DNA of 64,000 nt from Oceanospirillales bacterium (GTDB taxonomy: Bacteria > Pseudomonadota > Gammaproteobacteria > Pseudomonadales > Balneatricaceae): assembly GCA_018223185.1 (NCBI GenBank), contig JAAEYW010000014.1:1-64000 (forward strand), given 5' to 3'. The stretch's first letter is position 1, and each line of letters starts with the position of its first letter. This document shows positions 37,163 to 46,226 of the stretch, in pieces. The position numbers and the translations under genes were made by a program. The notes below the pieces were generated by a model. It was not told the DNA's origin. It saw nothing but the letters and a program-made list of their open reading frames with translations, and made no database searches.

Positions 37163-37753
37163 CTATCCACGCCGTTTAAGCAACACCGCCAGCACGATAA
37201 AATCATACAACCCATGAGTAATAATAGGCACCAACAGATTGTCAAAGCTGAGCAGCAGGCAACCCAGGTAGATACCGATCAGCGTTGCACTGATGGCGTA
37301 GGCTGGCGAGAGGCTATGCACCAGGCCGAACAACACCGCCGCGATAAGAACACCGACCAGGGGACTCAGGTGAGTCGCCAGCACTGTCTGTATCACGCCG
37401 CGAAACAACGCTTCCTCACCCAGTCCGGCGACCCCGGCCACCAGCGCCAGATCCAGCAGTGAGGCACCGCTGAAGAGCCGGGTGATGTGCTCGCGGCTGA
37501 AGCGAAACAGATCCTTAACCGGCGGGTAGTCAAGCAACGCTGAACACAGCAGCACCACCAGCAATAGCGGCAGTGTCGCCAGCACACCCTGAATAGCGCC
37601 TGTCCAGTGCAGCTGAAATTGCGCAAACGCTGGCGTATCCAGCAGCCACCCCAGCCCCAGCGCAATGCCAACCAGACCACCCTCAAACAGCAGCGCCAGG
37701 TTAACCGCCTGATAACCGGTTATGCTTTGTTTTCCAGGTGCCATGCCCGCCAC
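37163..37753 (-). CDS. CPBP family intramembrane metalloprotease
   Basis: 196 residues with about five membrane helices. The CAAX-protease/bacteriocin-processing motifs are present: EEALFRG, FGLVHS and HGLYDF, which supply the catalytic Glu/His residues in the membrane. Targets of such bacterial proteins are mostly unknown. The start could also be the ATG three codons in. It is convergent with amrS and divergent from sufR. Confidence 0.88.
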   Translation of the reverse strand: MAGMAPGKQSITGYQAVNLALLFEGGLVGIALGLGWLLDTPAFAQFQLHWTGAIQGVLATLPLLLVVLLCSALLDYPPVKDLFRFSREHITRLFSGASLLDLALVAGVAGLGEEALFRGVIQTVLATHLSPLVGVLIAAVLFGLVHSLSPAYAISATLIGIYLGCLLLSFDNLLVPIITHGLYDFIVLAVLLKRRG

Positions 37754-37868
37754 CCCATTATGTTGTCAGTCAAACCGCCGGAAATTCTCCCCGCGCCATT
37801 CACCATCGGGTTATAACAGCGTAGCTGATGACGGCTGACAGAGGGTGGATTCTGCGCAGGAAAACCAT

Positions 37869-37892
37869 ATAGGACTATACTGGTACTGTATA
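37869..37892 (+). promoter_or_regulatory. Candidate sufR operator and -10 element
   Basis: ATAGGACTATACTGGTACTG followed by TATA is an imperfect inverted repeat resembling IscR-type sites (ATA...GACT...AGTC...TAT). The -10 element TATACT (37876-37881) lies inside it, 32 bases before the sufR start, so binding should repress. No good -35 is visible. Confidence 0.45.
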
Positions 37893-37912
37893 AATAAAAA
37901 AGGTAATACCCG

Positions 37913-38389
37913 ATGTTGCGCATCAGCAAGTTTACTGACTATGGCACCGTAATCCTGGCCCTTATGGCACACAACCCTGCGTCCACGCACAGTGCCGCCA
38001 GTGTCACACGACAGGTTGGTTTACCCGGCAGTACGGTCAGCAAACTTCTGAAGATGATGAGCCGCAGTGGTTTGTTAACATCCTGCCGCGGCAAACAGGG
38101 TGGCTACACGCTGGCTAAGGCACCGCAGGAGATCTCTCTGGCCGAGGTCATTGAGGCGCTGGAAGGCCCGATCGGCATAACCGAGTGCAGCCGCCAGAAC
38201 GGCTTATGCCAGGTAGAATCCCACTGCGCGATTCGTCGCCAGTGGCAGGGGGTCAATGGCGTCATCCACAACGCCCTGCAACAGGTCAGTCTGGCGACAC
38301 TGATGCATCCGCCAGCGGTGACAGAGGCCGAAGCCATTGACACAAGCGCGCATAAAGAGCCCTGCACAACACAGCGTATTTCAGTTTGA
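37913..38389 (+). CDS. sufR: Rrf2-family SUF system regulator
   Basis: 158 residues. Winged HTH of the Rrf2 family (LRISKFTDYGTVILALMA, RGKQGGYTLAKAP) with three cluster cysteines Cys92, Cys99 and Cys105. It belongs to the SUF assembly regulator type that senses Fe-S status and represses its own operon when iron-sulfur supply is adequate. It heads the suf operon, 33 bases before sufB. Confidence 0.9.
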   Translation: MLRISKFTDYGTVILALMAHNPASTHSAASVTRQVGLPGSTVSKLLKMMSRSGLLTSCRGKQGGYTLAKAPQEISLAEVIEALEGPIGITECSRQNGLCQVESHCAIRRQWQGVNGVIHNALQQVSLATLMHPPAVTEAEAIDTSAHKEPCTTQRISV

Positions 38390-38422
38390 TCATGTAATCC
38401 CCTGAAAGGGAGGAGTGCCCAT

Positions 38423-39871
38423 ATGGCTAAGTCAACACCGCCTCTCGAGCGCATGCTGGAACGCGGCTACAGTCAGGGATTTGTTACCGACGTGGATAGC
38501 GACAGCCTGCCGCCGGGTCTGAACGAGTCGGTCATCCGGCAGATCGTGGCGAAAAAAAACGAACCCGAATTCATGCTGCAGTGGCGCCTGCGGGCCTACC
38601 GCCACTGGCTGACCATGCCGGTACCCACATGGTCCCGTGTCCATTATGCACCGATCGACTTCAACGCCATCAGCTACTATTCAGCCCCCAGGTCACGTGC
38701 CGACGGCCCGCAAAGCCTTGATGAAGTCGATCCCGAAATTCTGCGCACCTATGAACGTCTCGGGGTCCCTCTGCACGAACGGGCGCAGCTGGCCGGGGTC
38801 GCGGTTGATGCCGTGTTTGACAGCGTTTCGGTGGCAACCACCTTTCAGAAGGAACTGGCCGCCAAAGGCATTATCTTCTGTTCATTTTCCGAGGCGATAC
38901 AAAAGCACCCGGCACTGGTGCAGCGCTACCTTGGGTCCGTCGTCCCCTATACCGATAACTTCTATGCGGCGCTCAATGCCGCCGTGTTCAGTGACGGCTC
39001 CTTCTGCTACATCCCCAACGGTGTGCGCTGCCCGATGGAGCTGTCCACCTATTTCCGTATCAACGCCGCTAATACCGGCCAGTTTGAGCGCACCCTGATC
39101 ATTGCTGAAGATGATAGTTTCGTCAGTTATCTCGAAGGCTGTACCGCGCCGATGCGGGATGACAACCAGTTACATGCCGCGGTGGTTGAACTGGTGGCGC
39201 TGGAAAACGCCGAAATCAAATATGCGACCGTACAGAACTGGTATCCCGGGGACCAGGACGGTAACGGCGGGATCTTTAATTTCGTCACCAAGCGGGGCCT
39301 CTGCGCCGGAGCGCACAGCAAGATCTCCTGGACCCAGGTGGAAACCGGCTCCGCCATTACCTGGAAATACCCCAGCGTCATCCTCAAGGGCGATTATTCC
39401 GTCGGCGAGTTCTATTCCGTCGCCCTGACAAACAACTACCAGCAGGCCGATACGGGCACCAAGATGACCCATCTGGGCCAGCACACCCGCAGCACAATTA
39501 TCTCCAAAGGAATCTCCGCCGGCCACGGGCAGAACTGCTACCGGGGGCTGGTCAAGGTGGGGGCCAGGGCTCTGGATTCACGCAATCACAGTCAGTGCGA
39601 TTCGCTGCTGATCGGCGATACCTGCGGCGCCCATACCCTGCCCTATATCGAAGTCAGGCACCCGCAGGCCCAGGTAGAGCATGAAGCCACGACCACCAAG
39701 ATCAGCGATACCCAGCTGTACTACTGTCAACAACGCGGCATCGACACAGAAACAGCCGTTGCCATGCTGGTCAGCGGCTTCTGCAAAGAGGTGTTTCATA
39801 AATTACCCATGGAGTTTGCCGTCGAGGCCCAGGCGCTGATGGAAATCAGCCTGGAGGGCACGATCGGCTAA
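38423..39871 (+). CDS. sufB: Fe-S cluster scaffold subunit SufB
   Basis: 482 residues. The beta-helix core and conserved C-terminal half ([17 protein letters not shown]...[30 protein letters not shown]) are those of SufB. In the SufBC2D complex it accepts sulfur from SufS/SufU and builds Fe-S clusters. GGGAGGAG precedes the ATG. Confidence 0.96.
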   Translation: MAKSTPPLERMLERGYSQGFVTDVDSDSLPPGLNESVIRQIVAKKNEPEFMLQWRLRAYRHWLTMPVPTWSRVHYAPIDFNAISYYSAPRSRADGPQSLDEVDPEILRTYERLGVPLHERAQLAGVAVDAVFDSVSVATTFQKELAAKGIIFCSFSEAIQKHPALVQRYLGSVVPYTDNFYAALNAAVFSDGSFCYIPNGVRCPMELSTYFRINAANTGQFERTLIIAEDDSFVSYLEGCTAPMRDDNQLHAAVVELVALENAEIKYATVQNWYPGDQDGNGGIFNFVTKRGLCAGAHSKISWTQVETGSAITWKYPSVILKGDYSVGEFYSVALTNNYQQADTGTKMTHLGQHTRSTIISKGISAGHGQNCYRGLVKVGARALDSRNHSQCDSLLIGDTCGAHTLPYIEVRHPQAQVEHEATTTKISDTQLYYCQQRGIDTETAVAMLVSGFCKEVFHKLPMEFAVEAQALMEISLEGTIG

Positions 39872-39883
39872 CGGAGGTGCAAC

Positions 39884-40009
39884 ATGACAGAAACAAAAAA
39901 AGACCATTGGCTGAAAGCGTTGCTTAAGTTGCTGCGGCGAATATGGCGGCGCCTCAGGGATTATCTGCTGCCCAACGTCGACTACACCTCGGGAGACACG
40001 TCATGCTGA
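39884..40009 (+). CDS. 41-residue basic small ORF embedded between sufB and sufC
   Basis: ATG at 39884 with ACGGAGG 6 bases upstream; the stop TGA at 40007 overlaps the sufC ATG (40003), the classical layout of coupled translation. The peptide starts MTETKKDHWLKALLKLLRRI and continues with WRRLRDYLLPNV, a strongly amphipathic, cationic helix. It may be a real small Suf protein, a membrane-surface anchor, or only a coupling leader that loads ribosomes onto sufC. I know no named family. Confidence 0.6.
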   Translation: MTETKKDHWLKALLKLLRRIWRRLRDYLLPNVDYTSGDTSC

Positions 40010-40797
40010 GTATCAGAAATCTGGGCGTACGCATCGATGGCAAGCCGATTCTGCAGGGCATCAATCTGGAGGTCGCCGCAGGCGAGGTGCATGCCATTAT
40101 GGGGCCCAACGGCTCGGGTAAAAGCACTCTGGCCCAGACTCTGGCGGGCCATCCAGATTACCTGGTCAGTCAGGGGCAAGTGCTGTATCAGGGTCAGGAT
40201 CTGCTGTCGCTGAATGTCGAACAACGTGCCGCCGCCGGGATTTTCCTGGCCTTCCAGTACCCGGTAGAGATTCCCGGGGTCAGCAATATACAGTTTCTCA
40301 AGAGTGCGCTTAACTGCCTGCGCAAGCAACGCGGCGAGACCGAACTCGATGCCCTGGATTTTCTGGCTGACGTGAAACAGAAAATGCGCCAGATGCAGAT
40401 GGATGAGACGCTGCTATACCGGGGCACCAACGAAGGCTTTTCCGGCGGGGAAAAGAAATCCAATGAAATACTGCAGTTACTGGTGCTGCAGCCCCAGTTG
40501 GCAATACTCGATGAAACCGACTCGGGGCTCGACATTGACGCCCTGAAACGGGTCGCTGCCGGGGTGAATGCCTTCCGTAGTCCGGAACGCGCGCTGATAC
40601 TGGTGACCCATTACCAGCGGTTGCTGCAATACCTGGTGCCGGACCGCGTTCATGTGCTGCAAGATGGACGCATCATTCGCTCAGGTGGCGCAGAACTCGC
40701 CCTCGAACTGGAACAGCAGGGCTATGCCCCGGATACCCCGAAAGACTCAGAAGACGCGCCAAACCAGGCGCCGGAGGTGTCCGATGACGATGGCTAA
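40003..40797 (+). CDS. sufC: Fe-S assembly ATPase SufC
   Basis: 264 residues from the ATG at 40003 (GGGAG 7 bases upstream). ABC-type ATPase: Walker A GPNGSGKST, signature FSGGEKKSNEILQ and Walker B LAILDETDSGLDIDALK, all in the SufC-specific form. It drives conformational change of SufBC2D. The last ~25 residues (DTPKDSEDAPNQAPEV) are an acidic extension. Its end overlaps sufD by 14 bases. Confidence 0.96.
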   Translation: MLSIRNLGVRIDGKPILQGINLEVAAGEVHAIMGPNGSGKSTLAQTLAGHPDYLVSQGQVLYQGQDLLSLNVEQRAAAGIFLAFQYPVEIPGVSNIQFLKSALNCLRKQRGETELDALDFLADVKQKMRQMQMDETLLYRGTNEGFSGGEKKSNEILQLLVLQPQLAILDETDSGLDIDALKRVAAGVNAFRSPERALILVTHYQRLLQYLVPDRVHVLQDGRIIRSGGAELALELEQQGYAPDTPKDSEDAPNQAPEVSDDDG

Positions 40798-42145
40798 GCG
40801 GTTCTGCGAACTGCAGGCCCATGCGCCGCCCTACAGTTCCGGCTGGCCCTGGCTGAACGCCTTCCGACAGCAGGCGCAACAGGCTTTCGCGGCACTGGAG
40901 TTGCCGACGCAGCAGCAGGAAACCTGGAAGTACACCGACATCAGGACTCTCAGCGAAACCGCGTTTTCTGACGCCCCACCCCCCGGGGCAACCGAGCTGG
41001 CGCAGGCGAGCAGCGCGCAGCAAACGCAGGCCCTCAACCTTCCCCATCACCGCCTGACATTCATTGACGGTCACTTCCAGCCGCACCTGTCACAGCTGGG
41101 CGCACTCAGCAACGGCATCAAACTAATGCCGCTGAGGCAGGCTCTCGAGCAGGAACAGGTGCTGATTGAAAACCATCTGGGAAGCGCCGTGGAGTACCCC
41201 GGGCAGCCCTTCGCGGCATTGAACTCGGCCAGGCTGACAGACGGCGTGTTGCTCTATCTGCCGACCGACTGTCAACTGAGTCAGCCGATCCACTGCCTGT
41301 TCTACACCCCGTCAGGGCGCCACTCTCATATCAGCTATCCCCGCCTGTTGATTGTGCTGGGGCCGGGGGCACGGGCGCAATTGGTCGAAGAATATCTCGG
41401 AAGCAGCGCGCCGCCGGCAAACGCCGCCGCGCAATGCACCTGTCCGCTGAGCGAAATCATTCTGGCACCCGATGCCAGGCTGCTGCACTGTAAAGTGTTA
41501 CGTGAGTCGCCACAGGGACACCATATCGCCGGTATTCACGTGACACAGGCAGCGCAGAGTCAGTTTCACAGCATCAATGTGACGCTTGGTGGAGGCATCT
41601 GCCGCAATGATCTGCAGGTGTCGCTCTGCGCGAATGGCGCCCAGAGCCGTCTGGACGGACTCTATATGCTTGCCGGCCGCCAGCATCTCGACAACCATCT
41701 GCGCATCGACCACCTCCAGCCCGGTTGCCGCAGTGAAGTGCTTTACAAGGGCATTATCGATGACCGGGCCCGAGGAGTCTTCAATGGCATGGCGATCGTC
41801 CATCCCGGGGCTCAGCAGAGTGATGCCCGGCAGATCAATAAAAACCTGCTGCTGTCTGAAAGTGCAGAGATCGACACCAAGCCCGAATTGCAGATTGACG
41901 CCGACGATGTGAAATGCTCCCACGGTGCCACAGTCGGCCAGCTGGACAACGACGCGCTGTTCTACCTCGGCAGCCGCGGGATGGATCAGCAGACCGCCCG
42001 CGCCCTGCTGACCACCGCCTTTGCCCATGAGACGCTCACGCACCTGCCGCAGGGCCCGCTGCGTGAACAACTCACAGCCCTGACCGGCGCAACCCTGACG
42101 CGCCAGGCTGGCGGCGAACCGCCGGATGCACTGCCGCACGGCTAA
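40784..42145 (+). CDS. sufD: Fe-S assembly protein SufD
   Basis: 453 residues from the ATG at 40784, which lies inside the sufC end with GGAGG 6 bases upstream. SufD family beta-helix with the conserved tail DDVKCSHGATVGQLDNDALFYLGSRG. It pairs with SufB in the scaffold complex and is needed for iron uptake into the cluster. Confidence 0.94.
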   Translation: MTMAKRFCELQAHAPPYSSGWPWLNAFRQQAQQAFAALELPTQQQETWKYTDIRTLSETAFSDAPPPGATELAQASSAQQTQALNLPHHRLTFIDGHFQPHLSQLGALSNGIKLMPLRQALEQEQVLIENHLGSAVEYPGQPFAALNSARLTDGVLLYLPTDCQLSQPIHCLFYTPSGRHSHISYPRLLIVLGPGARAQLVEEYLGSSAPPANAAAQCTCPLSEIILAPDARLLHCKVLRESPQGHHIAGIHVTQAAQSQFHSINVTLGGGICRNDLQVSLCANGAQSRLDGLYMLAGRQHLDNHLRIDHLQPGCRSEVLYKGIIDDRARGVFNGMAIVHPGAQQSDARQINKNLLLSESAEIDTKPELQIDADDVKCSHGATVGQLDNDALFYLGSRGMDQQTARALLTTAFAHETLTHLPQGPLREQLTALTGATLTRQAGGEPPDALPHG

Positions 42146-42155
42146 GGAGATCAGC

Positions 42156-43430
42156 ATGAACATATCCCACTCCCTCGCCACAGGCTCCCCCGCCCCCCGG
42201 GACAACAGCCCGCGGTTTGACGTCAGTGCCATACGCAGTCAGTTCCCTATTCTTGAACGCCGCATACATGGCTACCCACTGGCCTACCTGGATAACGCCG
42301 CCACCAGCCAAAAACCCAGAGCGGTGATCGACGCTATCCAGGGGTTCTATCTGCAGCACAATGCCAACGTGCACCGCGGGGTCTACCAGCTCAGTGAGGA
42401 AGCCACCCGCGACTACGAAGCATCCCGCGATAAGGTACGGCAGTTCATCAATGCCCGGGAGCGGGCCGAGATCATCTTCGTCAGGGGCACCACCGAGGCC
42501 ATCAATCTGGTCGCCCACAGCTTTGCAAAGCCCTTGCTCAGCCCGGGGGACGAGATACTCATCAGTACTCTGGAGCATCATTCCAACATCGTGCCCTGGC
42601 AGATCATCTGTCAGCAGACCGGTGCCCGGTTGCGGGTCATACCGATCAGCGATGCCGGGGAAATAGACATAACAGCGTTCAATTCCCTGCTCAGCCCGAC
42701 CTGCCGCCTGCTGTCGCTTACCCATGTGTCCAACACCCTGGGCACCATCAACCCGATACAGCAGATGATCAGACAGGCCCATCAACACGGCATTCCGGTG
42801 CTGATCGATGGCGCTCAGGCAGTGCCGCACCTGACGGTCGATGTGCAGGCACTGGATGCCGACTTCTATGCCTTTTCCGGCCATAAAGTCTACGGCCCTA
42901 CCGGCATCGGCGTACTCTACGGTAAACGCGAGAGACTGGAAACAATGCAGCCCTACCAGGGCGGCGGCGACATGATAAGTGAGGTGACGTTTGAGCATAC
43001 TGAATACAACGAGCTGCCCTATCGTTTCGAAGCAGGTACGCCCAATATTGCCGGTGCCATCGGCCTGGGCTGCGCCCTGGATTACCTGCAGGCCATCGGG
43101 CTGGCGCAGATCGCCCGCCATGAACAGGCGCTGCTGGCCTACGCCACCCGGGCATTATCCACCATCGAGGGCCTGCGTCTGATTGGCACCGCCAGCGACA
43201 AGGCTGGCATCCTCTCATTTGTTATGGATGCCGCCCATGCCCACGATATCAGTACCGTGCTGGATCAGGCAGGTGTCGCAATCCGTGCGGGGCATCACTG
43301 CACCATGCCACTGATGGCCCGTTTGGGGGTTGCTGCCACCGCCCGCGCATCGCTGGCGCTCTACAACAACCGCGCCGATATCGACGCCCTGGTCGCCGGC
43401 CTGCATGAGGTGAAGCGCATGTTTAAATAA
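42156..43430 (+). CDS. sufS: SufS cysteine desulfurase
   Basis: 424 residues from the ATG at 42156 (AAGGAG upstream, 10 bases after sufD). PLP-lysine in FSGHKVYGPTG, PLP-phosphate region VRGTTEAINLVAHSF and catalytic Cys in RAGHHCTMPLM. Type II desulfurase that passes persulfide sulfur to SufU. About 20 more N-terminal residues than E. coli SufS. Confidence 0.95.
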   Translation: MNISHSLATGSPAPRDNSPRFDVSAIRSQFPILERRIHGYPLAYLDNAATSQKPRAVIDAIQGFYLQHNANVHRGVYQLSEEATRDYEASRDKVRQFINARERAEIIFVRGTTEAINLVAHSFAKPLLSPGDEILISTLEHHSNIVPWQIICQQTGARLRVIPISDAGEIDITAFNSLLSPTCRLLSLTHVSNTLGTINPIQQMIRQAHQHGIPVLIDGAQAVPHLTVDVQALDADFYAFSGHKVYGPTGIGVLYGKRERLETMQPYQGGGDMISEVTFEHTEYNELPYRFEAGTPNIAGAIGLGCALDYLQAIGLAQIARHEQALLAYATRALSTIEGLRLIGTASDKAGILSFVMDAAHAHDISTVLDQAGVAIRAGHHCTMPLMARLGVAATARASLALYNNRADIDALVAGLHEVKRMFK

Positions 43431-43507
43431 AACCCAGGGGGTCGTTTCGCAACCGCCATGCCCGGCGCGCAGACGCGCCCTCGCCACAAAAACAGGCCAG
43501 GAACCGT

Positions 43508-43978
43508 ATGAATCAAGAACTACGCGAGTTGTACCAGGAAGTCATCATTGACCATGGACGCCGTCCCCGGAACTTCAAAGTTCTGGAGGGTCACACCCAC
43601 AGTCAGACGGGCTATAACCCCCTCTGCGGCGATCGCCTGCAGCTGTTCCTGCAGATCCGCCCCGGCCCCCGACCGGTCATCGAAGAGGCTTCGTTTCAGG
43701 GCGAAGGCTGCGCCATCTCGATGGCCTCCGCCTCGCTGCTGACAGAGTGCCTGAAAGGCAAGACCCCGACGGAAGCAAAAGCACTGTTTCAGCAGTTTCA
43801 CCAACTGCTCACCGGCGACGACGCTAGCACCCGGGAGGGTCTGGGAAAACTGCAGGTACTGGCCGGCGTGCGCGCATTCCCGACCCGCATCAAATGCGCC
43901 ACTCTGGCCTGGCACGCCCTGCTCGGTGCCCTCGACCAGGGTGAAACCAAGCCGGACGACCCGGTCAGCACCGAGTAG
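43508..43978 (+). CDS. sufU: SufU-type sulfur acceptor/scaffold protein
   Basis: 156 residues. Cys40 and Asp42 (NPLCGD), Cys68 (GEGCAIS) and Cys130 (TRIKCATLAW) form the zinc/cysteine site. The ~20-residue insertion before the last Cys (QQFHQLLTGDDASTRE region) marks SufU rather than IscU. SufU takes persulfide from SufS. SufE is absent here, so this operon is of the SufU type, common in Gram-positives and some proteobacteria. Confidence 0.92.
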   Translation: MNQELRELYQEVIIDHGRRPRNFKVLEGHTHSQTGYNPLCGDRLQLFLQIRPGPRPVIEEASFQGEGCAISMASASLLTECLKGKTPTEAKALFQQFHQLLTGDDASTREGLGKLQVLAGVRAFPTRIKCATLAWHALLGALDQGETKPDDPVSTE

Positions 43979-44005
43979 CGTGACGTAAACTCCGGGAGGT
44001 GACAT

Positions 44006-44563
44006 ATGCAGCACAGGACATCCATCAGACTGTCGCGCGATTGCAGTGCCCTGCTGATCCCCTCAGGCCAGCCGGTCACCCTGCCCAAAGGTACTGAAGT
44101 CACTATTCAGCAAGCACTGGGCGATACCTACACCGTTAATACCGGGGCATCCCTGGCTCGCATCGACAGCGACAATGCAGACGCCCTGGGGTTAATTCCC
44201 CTGCGGCCGACGCCGACAGTGGCCGAAGCGCAACCCGTTGAAGACGTCCCGGTGGCTGAAGAGGCGATCCAGCGTCAGCTACGCAGTTGCTATGACCCGG
44301 AGATTCCGGTCAACATATTCGATCTGGGATTGATCTACAGCTGCCGCACCCGCCCGCATCCGCAAGGCGGCAGCCAGATTCACATCGACATGACTCTGAC
44401 CGCCCCCGGCTGTGGCATGGGAGGGGTGCTGGCGCGCGATGTAGAAAGAAAACTCCTGCAGATCCCCGGTGTGCGTGCCGTTAATATCCGGCTGGTGTTC
44501 GATCCCCCCTGGGATGCCAGCCGCATGTCCGACGCCGCCAAACTACAACTTGGGCTACTCTGA
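44006..44563 (+). CDS. sufT: SufT, DUF59 (MIP18-like) Fe-S maturation factor
   Basis: 185 residues. The C-terminal DUF59 domain has CYDPEIPVNIFDLGLIY and the Cys in LTAPGCGMGGVLARDV; the N-terminal half (SGQPVTLPKGTEVTIQQALGDTYTV) is the extension characteristic of SufT. It helps pass clusters to targets. GGGAGGTGAC precedes the ATG. Confidence 0.93.
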   Translation: MQHRTSIRLSRDCSALLIPSGQPVTLPKGTEVTIQQALGDTYTVNTGASLARIDSDNADALGLIPLRPTPTVAEAQPVEDVPVAEEAIQRQLRSCYDPEIPVNIFDLGLIYSCRTRPHPQGGSQIHIDMTLTAPGCGMGGVLARDVERKLLQIPGVRAVNIRLVFDPPWDASRMSDAAKLQLGLL

Positions 44564-44593
44564 AACACAACACCGCAACGGAGGTAAGGTCAC

Positions 44594-44911
44594 ATGGCAC
44601 ACTGGCATGATGTAAACGTTAATTTGGCCCCCGGCGAACATACCGTGCTGACACTGGGGGATTTCAGCATCCTGCTGGTTAACGCCGACGGACACGTCTA
44701 CGCCGTCGAAAATATCTGCCCCCACGATGGCGGCGAACTCGACGGCGGCGCCATAGAAGACACAACCGTCACCTGTCCGCGGCACGGTGCCTGCTTCAGC
44801 CTGAAAAACGGCGCCGTTCTCAAGCCTCCGGCATTCGAGGATATCGGCAGCTTCGCCGTACGCAGCCACGACGGCCGACTACAGGTTTATGACGAGCCCA
44901 AAAAGCCGTAG
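44594..44911 (+). CDS. Rieske-type ferredoxin at the end of the suf operon
   Basis: 105 residues, one Rieske 2Fe-2S domain with Cys42-x-His44 (CPHDGGELDGG) and Cys61-x2-His64 (CPRHGACF). This is the soluble ferredoxin type of dioxygenase systems. Its place after sufT, with GGAGGT before the ATG, suggests it supplies electrons for cluster assembly or is a test substrate; that is inference. Its stop codon lies within the start of repeat copy C. Confidence 0.9.
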   Translation: MAHWHDVNVNLAPGEHTVLTLGDFSILLVNADGHVYAVENICPHDGGELDGGAIEDTTVTCPRHGACFSLKNGAVLKPPAFEDIGSFAVRSHDGRLQVYDEPKKP

Positions 44912-45030
44912 CCAGACCGCGCTTCGCGCTTGCTCGTTATTCGACGCGACTGCGTCGCTTGCTCGAAAAAACGTTGGTTCAGTAGTTTTATGGTAGTAAG
45001 GGGCAAAAGAATACATCTGTGCCCTTTTTA
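44903..45030 (+). repeat. Hairpin-module repeat, copy C, with terminator tail
   Basis: AAGCCGTAGC overlaps the Rieske gene stop; module stems GCGC/GCGC (loop TTC) and CGAC/GTCG with CTTGCTCG ends follow, then ACGTTGGTTCAGTAG and a GGGC...GCCC hairpin with five T (45001-45029). It is placed to terminate the suf operon. Confidence 0.85.
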
Positions 45031-45080
45031 GCAGGACTAAAATAGAAATTAATCGATGGATAGGGCTAACTGCACGATCG

Positions 45081-45122
45081 CAAATGAAACGCCCGGTGTG
45101 AACCAGCATGCAGGGGGTTGTA
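45081..45122 (+). other. Short group II intron domain V-like remnant
   Basis: CAAATGAAACGCCC, then GGTGTGAACCAGCATGCAGG and GGGTTGTAC match the shared parts of the element at 33535 (CAAATGAATCGCCC, TGTGCGAACCCACATGCAGG, GTGTTGTG) without its inserted segment. It lies between the suf operon and the cassette array. Confidence 0.35.
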
Positions 45123-45146
45123 CAAGTAGAGGGGGCAAAACTAAAA

Positions 45147-45169
45147 AGGGGCTTTGAGCCCTCGACTTA
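45147..45169 (-). terminator. Terminator of the first methyltransferase cassette
   Basis: On the minus strand GAGGGCTCAAAGCCCC runs into five T: stem GGGCT/AGCCC with loop CAA. Confidence 0.7.
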
Positions 45170-45195
45170 CGAGCTTTTCTACCACGCTGTTTTGA

Positions 45196-45816
45196 TCATT
45201 GGTGCTTTTTAGCAACGATAAAAATTGATTCCGTCGCAGGCTGCCATTCCAGCTCAACGCTAAAGCCGGCATTGATCAACTTCGACAGTAGCTCCTGCTT
45301 ACCCAAGCGATTCACATAAGGGGCGAAACCAAAGGCCTGCATAAGGGGAATCAACAATCGCCAGAAGAAACTGACTTCCTTGATCAGCACGGTGCTGGAG
45401 ATGAAAATACCCTCTGGTTTCAACAACCGGTGCACCCTTGAAATTGCCGCCTCAACATCCTCGAGGAGATGCAATACGTTGAGGCCCAAAACGGCATCAA
45501 AGCTTTCTGCTTTAAACGCGAGATTATCTAAGGTGCCCTGCTGGAAGCTGATATTTTCAATACCTGCATTCCTTGCCCTCTGTTCAGCAATCTCAAGCAT
45601 CTTGTCCGATATGTCGGTGGCGACAATATGCTTGACGCAGGGGGCATGGATAATTGCCGTACTGCCAGTACCGCATCCGAACTCCAATATGGACCAGTCC
45701 GCTCGGAAGTACTCCTGTGAGATTGCCAATTTCTTATGGTAAGCGGCCTCGTCCCGAACCGGGCTTTTGGCGTAGCGAGGTGCACTTTTGTTCCAAAACG
45801 CCTTCGGCTCCTTCAA
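45196..45816 (-). CDS. Class I SAM-dependent methyltransferase in a cassette array
   Basis: 206 residues from a TTG at 45816. SAM-binding motif I is LEFGCGTGSTAI, followed by the acidic end of strand 2 (VATDIS) and VLGLNVLHLLEDVE. The C-terminal part (ISSTVLIKEVSFFWRLLIPLMQAFGFAPYVNRLG) is hydrophobic, as in methyltransferases acting on lipids or small hydrophobic molecules. An attC-like site lies 68 bases upstream. Cassette-borne methyltransferases of this type are of unknown target. Confidence 0.85.
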   Translation of the reverse strand: MKEPKAFWNKSAPRYAKSPVRDEAAYHKKLAISQEYFRADWSILEFGCGTGSTAIIHAPCVKHIVATDISDKMLEIAEQRARNAGIENISFQQGTLDNLAFKAESFDAVLGLNVLHLLEDVEAAISRVHRLLKPEGIFISSTVLIKEVSFFWRLLIPLMQAFGFAPYVNRLGKQELLSKLINAGFSVELEWQPATESIFIVAKKHQ

Positions 45817-45883
45817 TTCTCTGTCCCCATTTTTACGTTCACTGATCCCTGACTACTATAATCGGGCAAAACGGTAGCATAAC

Positions 45884-45943
45884 GCCCAACATCAAGGGCC
45901 AGAGCGCAGCGACGGTCCAAATCCGAAGTGCGCTCTGTTAGAC
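45884..45943 (-). other. attC-like recombination site 1
   Basis: GCCCAAC at 45884 and GTTAGAC at 45937 fit RYYYAAC and GTTRRRY core boxes, 60 bases apart; AGAGCGCA (45901) and TGCGCTCT (45929) form a perfect eight-pair inner stem next to the right core. This is the architecture of an integron attC site. It separates the two methyltransferase genes. Confidence 0.65.
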
Positions 45944-46226
45944 GCACTTATATAAACATGTGTAAAGTACGTTACTAGTGCTGCACACAATGCCATTACA
46001 ACAAACGCTAAGGAATAAACAGGCAACCAAGACTAAAGGAGTCAAAGCCTTTTTTGATCACGATTCCTTAGCATTGTCTCCTCGTTGAAATCGTCTGCAT
46101 TTGAATATTATTTACCATCAACCAACAAAAAGCTAAGCACTAACAAAAAGGGCTCTGAAGCTCTCCCAGTTTAATGGCCTCCTTTAATTCGCCCCCCTTT
46201 AATTCCGGCGGTAGTTGATTGCTTTA
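45944..46226. other. Non-coding part of the second cassette
   Basis: A 10-base inverted repeat GCTAAGGAAT / ATTCCTTAGC (about 46008 and 46065) encloses a 48-base loop; an AAAAAGGGCTCTGAAG stretch near 46146 may belong to a weak minus-strand terminator. No further gene is seen. Confidence 0.4.

Noticed and set aside
45944-46226. GCTAAGGAAT inverted repeat considered as another attC site
   Set aside because: The arms do not contain the AAC/GTT core heptamers in the required positions.
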